Origin: Pseudomonas rhizophila | GTDB taxonomy: Bacteria > Pseudomonadota > Gammaproteobacteria > Pseudomonadales > Pseudomonadaceae | Reading direction: 5' to 3' | Assembly: GCF_003033885.1 (NCBI RefSeq) | Contig: NZ_CP024081.1 | Coordinates: forward strand, 5,515,178 to 5,579,177 | DNA: 64,000 nt | In this document: positions 6,999 through 14,906 of the stretch, piece by piece | How positions within the stretch are numbered: the stretch's first letter is position 1 | Layout: every line of letters begins with the position of its first letter | Position numbers and translations under genes: made by a program | The notes under the pieces: generated by a model | Seen by the model: only the letters and a program-made list of their open reading frames with translations | What the model was told of the DNA's origin: nothing | Database searches by the model: none

Positions 6999-7172
6999 AG
7001 AGTAGTACAAATACGGATAAATTATTATTTTTTATTCGCAAACGGATTTTTACCACCCTCTACCTGAACCATTCAGCAAGCTGTGTGCAGGAATTTTCTC
7101 TGCTCCAGCCACTTACGGACTCGCTGACCGCCCCGATTACCGTTGATCAGGCAAAAAACCCAAATCCCGCAT

Positions 7173-7203
7173 AAGCTCCAACCATCGTCTGCTGGAGCTT
7201 TTC
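7173..7203 (+). terminator. Orphan intrinsic terminator in a divergent intergenic region
   Basis: Arms AAGCTCCA and TGGAGCTT are followed by TT. It lies between two genes that point away from each other (6962 and 7317), so no annotated gene needs it. The rest of the 6963-7316 gap shows only the 6981 palindrome and AT-rich promoter-like DNA. Confidence 0.5.
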
Positions 7204-7316
7204 GCCACAAAACCGCGACAACCGTGGCAAGGTACATGATGATAGCCGGCATGCACTGCCTGACCGGGCCAGGTGCACAACAATAGCGAGCCCACTTAAG
7301 CAGAGGGCATTACCTC

Positions 7317-8243
7317 ATGGATAGCAGAACCTTACGCAACCTCATGCGCATCGTGCAGACCGGCTCCTTGTCGGCGGCGGCGGAACATTCGTGCCTCACG
7401 GTGCAGGCATTGGCGGCACAGTTGAACAAAGTTGAGGAGCAGTTCGGCTTCCGGTTGTTCCGGCGGTCGAACAAGGGCCTGACGTTGACGAGCCAAGGCT
7501 CGGAACTGACGCCGTTCATGGATCAGGTGCTGGTTGCCACGCGGCAGTTGGAAGAGAAGGTCGCGGCGCTGAAGACGCCTCGGCAGCGCACGCTGAGAGT
7601 GGCGCTCAATACCACGCTGCCGGCGGAGTTCAACCGGCGGATGATCGATCGGCTGATCGCCGTGTTTCCTCAGTATCAGTTGGAGTTCAGCTACGCCGAG
7701 TCGATGGAGAACCTGAGCAAGCTCAAGAACGAAGATTTTGACCTGGCGATCCTGATCGGTCCGCAGCAGAGCGGCTTTTCCAGCATCACAATGCCGGACG
7801 TCCAGGTGCAGGTGGTCGGCGCCCATTGCGGCGAAGAGGACGACTCCCTCGGTTTGCTCGGCGATAAGTTTCAGGTGCGTCCGGCCGAGGAATGTCCGTA
7901 TTCCCACAGTTTCCTTCGCTTCCTGGATGCCGGCCTGGGCGAGTACGGCTCGAGTCAGCGGATGGTGTATTCCTGCAGTGAAACGCTGACATTGTCGTTG
8001 ATTACCCAACTCGATGGCCTGGGGCTGGTGTCCCGGGAAGCGGCGCTGCGTAACGACTTGACGATTTTCCCGGACTTCGAGGATTTCCTCGAGGTCCGCC
8101 TGGCGGTGAATAATCCAGAGTTGTCCGGCCAGGCACTGCACGATGTTGTGGACCTGACGCTAAAGGAACGAACCGAGCGCGATGTACGCCGCCGTGCCCA
8201 CCGCCACACTGAGAAACAGGTTGCGGCTGAAATACGCACATAA
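7317..8243 (+). CDS. LysR-family transcriptional regulator
   Basis: A 308-residue protein with an N-terminal winged HTH (RTLRNLMRIVQTGSLSAAAEHSCLTVQALAAQLNKVEEQFGFRLF, residues 4-50) and a substrate-binding effector domain from about 95. The strong GAGG upstream supports this ATG. It faces the azlDC operon tail to tail. Its last ~27 codons (8160-8243) are antisense to azlD, and the C-terminus they encode is unusually arginine-rich (RDVRRRAHRH), as if a stop codon had been lost. It may regulate the neighbouring operon, possibly at the palindrome at 10443-10461; that is inference. Confidence 0.85.
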   Translation: MDSRTLRNLMRIVQTGSLSAAAEHSCLTVQALAAQLNKVEEQFGFRLFRRSNKGLTLTSQGSELTPFMDQVLVATRQLEEKVAALKTPRQRTLRVALNTTLPAEFNRRMIDRLIAVFPQYQLEFSYAESMENLSKLKNEDFDLAILIGPQQSGFSSITMPDVQVQVVGAHCGEEDDSLGLLGDKFQVRPAEECPYSHSFLRFLDAGLGEYGSSQRMVYSCSETLTLSLITQLDGLGLVSREAALRNDLTIFPDFEDFLEVRLAVNNPELSGQALHDVVDLTLKERTERDVRRRAHRHTEKQVAAEIRT

Positions 8244-8477
8244 CAGCGTCGGAATCGCGGCATAGAATTCCGGGCGGTCGAGTTGTATCTGCTGATCCTT
8301 GATCAACAACGGGGTGAGGCTGATGGCAGCGACGATCGCCACCGGCAGGTATTCCAGGGCGCGGGCGACGAACGGTGGCCAGTTTTCAGTATTGACCTGC
8401 AGCGGCAGGGCCCGTGGCAGAAAGGTCACCGCCATCATCAGGGCCACGACCAGGATCAGGAACGTTTGGTCAGGCAT
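8160..8477 (-). CDS. azlD: AzlD family membrane protein
   Basis: A 105-residue, very hydrophobic protein with three to four membrane helices (LILVVALMMAVTFLP, YLPVAIVAAISLTPLL, LFLSVAVGTAAYIALG), of the length typical of AzlD. With AzlC it forms the two-part branched-chain amino acid exporter described in Bacillus and Corynebacterium (BrnFE). Its start lies inside the end of azlC (22-base overlap), so the two are coupled. The 3' end overlaps a convergent LysR gene by 84 bases. Confidence 0.85.
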   Translation of the reverse strand: MPDQTFLILVVALMMAVTFLPRALPLQVNTENWPPFVARALEYLPVAIVAAISLTPLLIKDQQIQLDRPEFYAAIPTLLCAYFSRNLFLSVAVGTAAYIALGSFL

Positions 8478-9169
8478 ACGCCCACCCCGCAGCCAACGAA
8501 CGTGGCAATGAAGACATTGAACGGCGAGCTGCCCAGCAGGCTCAGCCCGCCCATGCAGACGACCGCCGCCAGGGCAGCGATCAGTTTGTTACGGGTATTG
8601 CACAGCGAAACCAGCACGTAGAGCATCATCGCGGTCAAGGCGTAGTCGAGCTGGTATTTGATCAGGTGCGCCGCGTATTGCGCACACACCGCTCCCAACA
8701 GGCCACCCAGCACCCAGGAGGTGTGGCAAAAGAGGTTGAAGCCGATCAGGTAACGCACGCTGACCGGCGCACCGGTGCCGAGCTTGACGCTGTGGAAAGC
8801 GAATGACTCGTCCGTGAGCCCCGCCGCGTAGCACCAGCGCTCGAAACGACTGAGCCCCAGCGCACGCAATGCCTTGGCCATGTAGACCGACATCAGCATG
8901 TGTCGCGCGTTGATCAGGAAGGTGGTGAGCACGATAGTGGTCAGCGATGCTCCACTGGAAATCAACGCCAGCGCCGCAAATTGCGAAGCGCCCGCGTAAA
9001 CGAACAGGCACATCGCCACCGGCAGCCACAAGGGCAACCCGGCGTTGACCGCCATCAGACCGAACACAAACGAAACCGTAAAATAACCCGCTACCACCGG
9101 ACTGGCTTCAGCAAAGGTACGCGAGGCTTGTGGTTCGACCACCAGCGGCTGGCTGGAAGTCTTGCTCAT
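8456..9169 (-). CDS. azlC: AzlC family branched-chain amino acid exporter, large subunit
   Basis: A 237-residue inner-membrane protein with several helices and the family segments SPVVAGYFTVSFVFGLMAVNAGL, ASQFAALALISSGAS and INARHMLMSVYMAKAL. AzlC/BrnF exports branched-chain and other hydrophobic amino acids with AzlD/BrnE. It overlaps the GNAT gene upstream by 4 bases and azlD downstream by 22, making it the third gene of a four-gene operon. The co-encoded dioxygenase and acetyltransferase suggest that the exported compound may be a modified amino acid. Confidence 0.88.
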   Translation of the reverse strand: MSKTSSQPLVVEPQASRTFAEASPVVAGYFTVSFVFGLMAVNAGLPLWLPVAMCLFVYAGASQFAALALISSGASLTTIVLTTFLINARHMLMSVYMAKALRALGLSRFERWCYAAGLTDESFAFHSVKLGTGAPVSVRYLIGFNLFCHTSWVLGGLLGAVCAQYAAHLIKYQLDYALTAMMLYVLVSLCNTRNKLIAALAAVVCMGGLSLLGSSPFNVFIATFVGCGVGVCLTKRS

Positions 9170-9603
9170 AGATCCCTCTCGAAAGTGATTTCACCCCGAG
9201 GCTCACAAAAGCCTTGGGCTGCCCAAAACCGCTTGCCGGCCAGATTAGCATCGTCGACGAACAGGAACATGCGCAGTACGCCGACCCGTTTCATGTCGGC
9301 CGATGCCGCCTCCACCAGACGCTGGCCCAAGCCTCGGGTTCGATGCCCCGGGCTGACGGCCAGGTGATTGATGGTGCCACGGGTGCCGAGCATGCCGCCA
9401 ATCACCGCCCCCACCACTTCACCGCTGACATCGACGGCCAGGTACGCGGTGGTGGTGTCCTGCAACAATACCCCGCGCAAGAATCGGGCATCCTGCCACT
9501 CGCAGAACGACACTTCGTCGAAACCGCGAAAAAACTGCTCCAGTCGTTCGGCGTCCCTGACCATTGCCCGGCGCAACAGAACCTGTTGCTCCAGATCGTC
9601 CAT
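9166..9603 (-). CDS. GNAT family N-acetyltransferase
   Basis: A 145-residue single-domain acetyltransferase. The acetyl-CoA loop is visible as INHLAVSPGHRTRGLGQRLVEAA, followed by a final MFLFVDDANLAGKRFWAAQGF typical of amino acid or small-amine GNATs. The ATG at 9603 gives the family length and falls 13 bases after the stop of the dioxygenase gene. It overlaps azlC by 4 bases. Position between a free-amino-acid dioxygenase and an amino acid exporter suggests it acetylates the hydroxylated product or its precursor; the substrate is not known. Confidence 0.85.
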   Translation of the reverse strand: MDDLEQQVLLRRAMVRDAERLEQFFRGFDEVSFCEWQDARFLRGVLLQDTTTAYLAVDVSGEVVGAVIGGMLGTRGTINHLAVSPGHRTRGLGQRLVEAASADMKRVGVLRMFLFVDDANLAGKRFWAAQGFCEPRGEITFERDL

Positions 9604-9616
9604 GGGTTCGAGCTGT

Positions 9617-10363
9617 TCAGCGAACAATGTCGAAAGCGGTCCCGGGCCGCGAGAAGGAAATCGCCAGGATCTGCCTGAAAGCCATTTCATGGCTGTGGAC
9701 GTTCCGGGCCGGGGTGACGTAATGGCGCATGTCGCGGTCGAGGAAGAAAGTGGTGTCGAGAATGTCCTCGTAGGTAATCGCTGCCAGTTGTTCTTCCTGG
9801 GCGGTGTACAGACGACTCTCTGCGCCGGCCACATTATGACGGCCCCAGAAGTGCACGCCGCTGAACGGATACCCATCGCAATGGATCCCTTCAGGGGTGA
9901 TTTCCAGTTGCTTGCCCGGCTTGATCTCGATACGGATCTGGTGGATCTGGCACTGCCAGGTTTCCTCGTGCAGCTCCTGAGGAAGGACGTTCTTGTACAC
10001 CTCAAAGTCCGTGTCGATCAGACTGCGCATCACCGGTGAGTTGATCACTTCGTTGGAAAAGTCCTGGAAGTGCCGCTCCAGTCCACCGACATAGCTGTTG
10101 TTGGCCTTGGACTGAATGTAGGCCCGATGCTCGAGCTGCGTAAGGTCGCGGGTCCTGGGGTTGTATTCGAAGTCGCTATAGCGGCGAAAACGCATGCCTG
10201 ACTCGGCCTGGCCGTAGTAGCTGTCGGGCTCCATGTTTTCCCAGCTCTTGGTCAGCCGGACAAAGTCGCCGAAATGACCGTAGAGATTGAAGTCTCCACC
10301 GCGGACGTTGACGTATTTGTCACGCCTCAGCGCTTCGCCTACTTCCCTGTTCAGAACGATCAT
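9617..10363 (-). CDS. 2-oxoglutarate/Fe(II) dioxygenase of the PF10014 family (amino acid hydroxylase type)
   Basis: A 248-residue enzyme with the iron-binding facial triad H161-x-D163 (EGIHCDGYPF) and H214 (DMRHYVTPA), plus R230, a likely 2-oxoglutarate ligand (RQILAISF). This pattern belongs to the PF10014 2OG-Fe_Oxy_2 family, whose studied members (Bacillus IDO; HilA/HilB of Pantoea) hydroxylate free hydrophobic L-amino acids such as isoleucine. It is the first gene of an operon with a GNAT enzyme and the AzlCD exporter. Substrate and position of hydroxylation are unknown. An inverted repeat at 10443-10461 lies in its promoter region. Confidence 0.88.
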   Translation of the reverse strand: MIVLNREVGEALRRDKYVNVRGGDFNLYGHFGDFVRLTKSWENMEPDSYYGQAESGMRFRRYSDFEYNPRTRDLTQLEHRAYIQSKANNSYVGGLERHFQDFSNEVINSPVMRSLIDTDFEVYKNVLPQELHEETWQCQIHQIRIEIKPGKQLEITPEGIHCDGYPFSGVHFWGRHNVAGAESRLYTAQEEQLAAITYEDILDTTFFLDRDMRHYVTPARNVHSHEMAFRQILAISFSRPGTAFDIVR

Positions 10364-10442
10364 TTTTCATAGGTCTCCACTGCATTGAGCAGCCTAATCT
10401 AGTAGGTACAGGATTTACGTCCATGAGAAAGTATTTGAGGCA

Positions 10443-10461
10443 TTTCAAGCCATGCTTGAAA
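10443..10461. promoter_or_regulatory. Perfect inverted repeat upstream of the dioxygenase operon
   Basis: TTTCAAGC-CAT-GCTTGAAA lies 80-98 bases ahead of the dioxygenase start. The dyad and distance suit a LysR-type or similar dimeric regulator. The region is otherwise AT-rich promoter DNA. Confidence 0.5.
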
Positions 10462-10536
10462 CGGTGGACAATGTTTCATTAGTACGACTTTTTCTCGGGA
10501 AAACAGACTGTTCCAACGTTTTTTTTGCCGTCCAAA

Positions 10537-10568
10537 GAAAAAACCCCGAGTTTGCGCTCGGGGTTTTT
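10537..10568 (-). terminator. Terminator of the oprD-family gene
   Basis: Stem CCCCGAG/CTCGGGG with T-runs on the minus strand, 29 bases after the porin stop codon. Confidence 0.8.
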
Positions 10569-10596
10569 CATCAGACGCTTGTAACGTGATCAGGCA

Positions 10597-11883
10597 TCAG
10601 AAGACGCTGATCGGATAATCCACGAACACCCGCAGCTCATTGCCGCTGACGTTGTACTCGCTGGATTTCTGCGAAACACGCAGGAAGGAACTGCGCAACC
10701 GCACGCTCAGGTCTTTGGCGGGACCGTTCTGGACCACGTACTTGAACTGGTTGAAGATCTCGCGCTCGGTGCCACCTTCGCTGGTGGAGGTGGTGATGTT
10801 ATCGCCACGCACATAAGCAACGTTATACGTCAGACCGGGAACCCCGAACGTGGTGAAATCCAGGCCATAACCCAGTTGCCAGCTGCGCTCGTCTTCAGCA
10901 TTGAAGTCGGACCAGTAGGAGTTGGCCAGGTAGATCGTATTGCCGCCGTCCCCTACACGATTCTGCCCGCGCTGATAACCGCCATAGGCGTAGCCCTGGT
11001 TGCTGTCACCAGTGCTGCGCTGGTGAGCGAGGGTGAAACTGTGCGGGCCGGTGGCGAAGGTGGCGGCCAGGCTCCAGATCTTGTTGTCGTCGCCGGTGAC
11101 GTTGTTTTCGCGAACATAGCTGTTGTCCAGCTTGGTGCGATAGCCGTTGAAGTCCAGGGTCAGGGATTGATCCTTGGCCAGCGGGAATACGTAGTTGGCG
11201 TTCACGTACTGCTTCTTCAACACGTCCTCGACATCCGAGGCGTAGAGCGAAGCCTTGAACTGCTCGGTGAACTGATAGCTGCCGCCCAATACGTTGATCG
11301 ACTTCAGGCCACCGCTGTCACGACCCTCGGCGCTTTTGCGCGATTCGGCGGTGAAACGTCCAGCGTTCAGCTCCAGGCCCTTGATCTCTTTGGAGGTGAT
11401 CAGCGTGCCGGTGTAGCTTTCCGGCAGCAGGCGCGAGTTGTCGTAGCTCAGCACCGGCAACGCCGGCATCTGGTCACCGTAGGCCAACACGGTATTGGAA
11501 ACACGGAATTTGACCGCCGCACCAAACTTGGACAGGTCATCGGCCGCGTTGCCGCTGTCGCCTTGCTTGAAGAAGTCGATGCCGCCCGCACCGCTGCGAC
11601 CTTTGCCGCCATCCAGACGCAGCGCGTACAGTCCGAAGGCGTCCACCCCTACACCGACAGTGCCTTGGGTAAAGCCGGACGAGAACGTTCCGATGGCGGC
11701 CTGCCCCCATTCGGCTTTGTCTTCATTACCGTTTTTGTAGTCGCGATTGATATAGGCGTTGCGTAACAGCACGTTCAGGCTGCTGTCCTCAACGAACCCC
11801 TTGGACTCAGCCTGGTCGCTGGCCATGGCATATGTCGTGTTTAAAATCCCCAGTGCGATCAGAGCAATGCGCTTGTTCAACAT
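10597..11883 (-). CDS. OprD-family outer-membrane porin
   Basis: A 428-residue porin: a signal peptide (about 1-21, ending near AMA), an N-terminal SSLNVLLRNAYINRDYKNG segment typical of OprD proteins, alternating beta strands, and the C-terminal aromatic residue (ISVF) that marks beta-barrel proteins for the BAM complex. OprD-family channels are substrate-specific for amino acids, peptides or carboxylates; this one cannot be assigned. The 5' leader contains a strong terminator-like hairpin (11978-12015) about 95 bases before the ATG. Confidence 0.93.
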   Translation of the reverse strand: MLNKRIALIALGILNTTYAMASDQAESKGFVEDSSLNVLLRNAYINRDYKNGNEDKAEWGQAAIGTFSSGFTQGTVGVGVDAFGLYALRLDGGKGRSGAGGIDFFKQGDSGNAADDLSKFGAAVKFRVSNTVLAYGDQMPALPVLSYDNSRLLPESYTGTLITSKEIKGLELNAGRFTAESRKSAEGRDSGGLKSINVLGGSYQFTEQFKASLYASDVEDVLKKQYVNANYVFPLAKDQSLTLDFNGYRTKLDNSYVRENNVTGDDNKIWSLAATFATGPHSFTLAHQRSTGDSNQGYAYGGYQRGQNRVGDGGNTIYLANSYWSDFNAEDERSWQLGYGLDFTTFGVPGLTYNVAYVRGDNITTSTSEGGTEREIFNQFKYVVQNGPAKDLSVRLRSSFLRVSQKSSEYNVSGNELRVFVDYPISVF

Positions 11884-11977
11884 GATTATTTTCCTTATAC
11901 GGGTTGATACGCACTGCGACGGCAGCCGAAACGGCGCTTTTGCGCTCTTTTTCGGACTCTTGCTCCTGAAAATAATG

Positions 11978-12015
11978 AAAAGGCCCGCCCACGAATGATC
12001 GTGGCGGGCCTTTTT
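11978..12015. terminator. Strong GC-rich terminator-like hairpin in the oprD leader
   Basis: Stem GGCCCGCC(C)ACGA / TCGTGGCGGGCC, with A-run before and T-run after, so it could terminate in both directions. The remaining bases of the 11884-12221 gap show nothing else I can support except the terminator at 12173. Confidence 0.65.
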
Positions 12016-12172
12016 ATTATTTAAGAGTCATGGCTGTTAGCCACAGGCGTGGACGAATCCTAGTCCCGCCTTCAATGATGTGTCAATTTCGTGAATCGTC
12101 TGTAATCAGGCGAAAAACTTCTAAAAACAACCTTCAAATGGGCTCAGTGTTCAACACAGAACCATCAGCCAC

Positions 12173-12204
12173 AAAAAAGCGCTGCCATCCTGGCCAGCGC
12201 CTTT
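12173..12204 (-). terminator. Terminator of the small gene at 12222
   Basis: GCGCTG/CAGCGC stem with six A on the plus strand, giving a U-run on the minus-strand transcript, about 20 bases after the stop codon. Confidence 0.65.
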
Positions 12205-12221
12205 TCTCAATCCGTCGAATT

Positions 12222-12425
12222 CTATCCTTGCATCACGTCCCACAGTGCTTCCAGCTCAGCCTCGCTGAACAGGCCATCCGGGTAGCGTTCCATGATCATC
12301 CGACGCGGATCGGGTTCTCTGGTCTGACGCGTTCCGTTGGACTTCAACCACTGTGCCAAAGCTTTAAGCGACTCACCATTGACAACGGCCAAGGGATGGT
12401 ATGTGCGCTCGCTTATCATATTCAT
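12222..12425 (-). CDS. Small conserved-looking hypothetical protein
   Basis: A 67-residue protein (MNMISERTYHPLAVVNG...ALWDVMQG) that I do not recognise. The ATG at 12425 is preferred because a GGAGAGG site lies upstream; a second in-frame ATG follows two codons on. It is charged, soluble and probably helical, with an acidic C-terminus (FSEAELEALWDVMQ). A good terminator follows it, which supports its being a real gene. No function can be offered. Confidence 0.55.
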   Translation of the reverse strand: MNMISERTYHPLAVVNGESLKALAQWLKSNGTRQTREPDPRRMIMERYPDGLFSEAELEALWDVMQG

Positions 12426-12564
12426 TCCAGCGCCCTCTCCTGGTTGATGAGCGGCCAATTTATCCAAGGTTTATGACAAAACAACTCAGCTCCGCTCCCC
12501 AGAACTGCCGGGATACAGATACAAGAGCTATGCCAATGTGCCTGCACTGCCGATCTGCAGACAT

Positions 12565-12597
12565 AAAAAAGCCCGCACCCCCAATCAGGCCGCGGGC
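12565..12597 (-). terminator. Terminator of the aguBA transcript
   Basis: GCCCGC/GCGGGC stem with six T on the minus strand, about 75 bases after the aguA stop. Confidence 0.7.
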
Positions 12598-12670
12598 CAA
12601 AGCAAAATGGATCCAAAAAGCCCGGCGCAGAGCTGCCGCCAGCGCTATTGCCTGGCTGTTACATCACCAC

Positions 12671-13777
12671 TCATTTTGTGCGCGGCGCAGGCTGTTGTTG
12701 GGTAAGGCAGTGGATGTTTCCGCCCCCCAGTAACAGTTCGCGCCCCGGCACCATGACCACTTCGTGCTCTGGAAAAAGCCCTTGCAGAAGCGCCTTCGCC
12801 GGGCCATCCAGTGGATCGTCGAAACTCGGTGCGATGATGCCGCCGTTGACGATCAGGAAATTCACGTAGGAACCGGCCAACCGCACGGTCGGATTGCGCT
12901 CCTGGGAACCCTGCACCGCGTCCACGCCGGCGCATTCCTCTTCAGTGGCATACAACGGCCCCGGAATTGGCATTTTGTGCACTGTGAACGGGCGTCCCTT
13001 GGCGTCAGTGCTGTTTTGCAGGACGTCCATCGCGGCGTGGCAGCGGGCGTAGTTCGGGTCCTGCGGGTCATCGGTCCAGGCCAGCAATACTTCGCCAGGG
13101 CGCACGTAGCAGCAGAAGTTATCCACATGCCCGTCGGTTTCGTCGTTGAACAGGCCGTCCGGCAGCCAGATGATCTTGTCCACCGCCAACTGCGCGCTGA
13201 GCACAGCCTCGATGTCTTCGCGGCTCAAGTGCGGGTTGCGATTGCGGTTGAGCAGGCATTCCTCGGTGGTGATCAGGGTGCCCTCGCCATCGACGTGGAT
13301 TGAGCCGCCCTCAAGCACGAAGCCTTCGGTGCGGTAACGCGGGCTGCGTTCAATCTCGAGAATCTTGCTGGCCACTTGCGAATCCCGGTTCCACGGCGCA
13401 TACAGGCCACCGTCAAACCCACCCCAGGCGTTGAAATCCCAGTCGACGCCGCGCACTTCGCCACTATCATTGATGACAAACGTCGGGCCGGTGTCCCGGA
13501 CCCAGGCATCGTCGCTGGACATTTCCACCACGCGGATATTCGGCACGTCGAGATGCGCCCGGGCATTTTCGTATTGGTTCGCGGACACCGCCACGGTTAC
13601 CGGTTCGAAGCGGGCGATGGCTTTGGCGACCGCCACATGAGCGGCCTGCGCGGGCTTGCCGCCCAGGCGCCAGTTGTCAGGGCGCTCGGGCCAGACCATC
13701 CAGACCTGGGTCTGGGGTGCCCACTCGGCAGGCATGTGGAAACCATCCGCGCGGGGAGTGCTGTTCAACGTTGTCAT
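12671..13777 (-). CDS. aguA: Agmatine deiminase
   Basis: A 368-residue enzyme of the peptidyl-arginine deiminase superfamily that converts agmatine to N-carbamoylputrescine and ammonia. The N-terminal [30 protein letters not shown], the [10 protein letters not shown] and [11 protein letters not shown] segments, and the C-terminal [14 protein letters not shown] with the nucleophilic Cys are all present, and the length is standard. It lies 3 bases downstream of aguB, so the two work as one unit giving putrescine. Confidence 0.96.
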   Translation of the reverse strand: MTTLNSTPRADGFHMPAEWAPQTQVWMVWPERPDNWRLGGKPAQAAHVAVAKAIARFEPVTVAVSANQYENARAHLDVPNIRVVEMSSDDAWVRDTGPTFVINDSGEVRGVDWDFNAWGGFDGGLYAPWNRDSQVASKILEIERSPRYRTEGFVLEGGSIHVDGEGTLITTEECLLNRNRNPHLSREDIEAVLSAQLAVDKIIWLPDGLFNDETDGHVDNFCCYVRPGEVLLAWTDDPQDPNYARCHAAMDVLQNSTDAKGRPFTVHKMPIPGPLYATEEECAGVDAVQGSQERNPTVRLAGSYVNFLIVNGGIIAPSFDDPLDGPAKALLQGLFPEHEVVMVPGRELLLGGGNIHCLTQQQPAPRTK

Positions 13778-13780
13778 AAA

Positions 13781-14659
<879 letters not shown>

Positions 14660-14686
14660 GAAGGGAGCTCCAGAGCATGTGTGGTG

Positions 14687-14717
14687 TCGACTTTATAACC
14701 GATAAAAATCGACTTTA
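14687..14717. promoter_or_regulatory. Direct repeats upstream of aguBA
   Basis: TCGACTTTA at 14687-14695 and again at 14709-14717, a spacing of two helical turns. A further related AAAAATCGA occurs near 14766. A likely regulator site by geometry; the protein is unknown. Confidence 0.4.
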
Positions 14718-14794
14718 GAAGCGATACATATTTAAAAACACACGCCAGTCGCAAAAAACACCGACAAAAATCGAACTATCGACCGCGCAAAACC

Positions 14795-14886
14795 TTGTGG
14801 GAGCGAGCCTGCTCGCAATGCGATCCCCATCTGACATCGCTGCAGACGGGTTCACCACTATCGCGAGCAAGCCCGCTCCCACAGGG
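14795..14886. repeat. BIME: two REP elements in inverted orientation
   Basis: GTGGGAGCGAGCCTGCTCGC and its inverted partner (CGCGAGCAAGCCCGCTCCCAC) flank a short spacer. It separates aguB from the fusion gene that ends at 14907. Confidence 0.8.
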
Positions 14887-14906
14887 AAAGCGTTTGCCTC
14901 AGTTAG

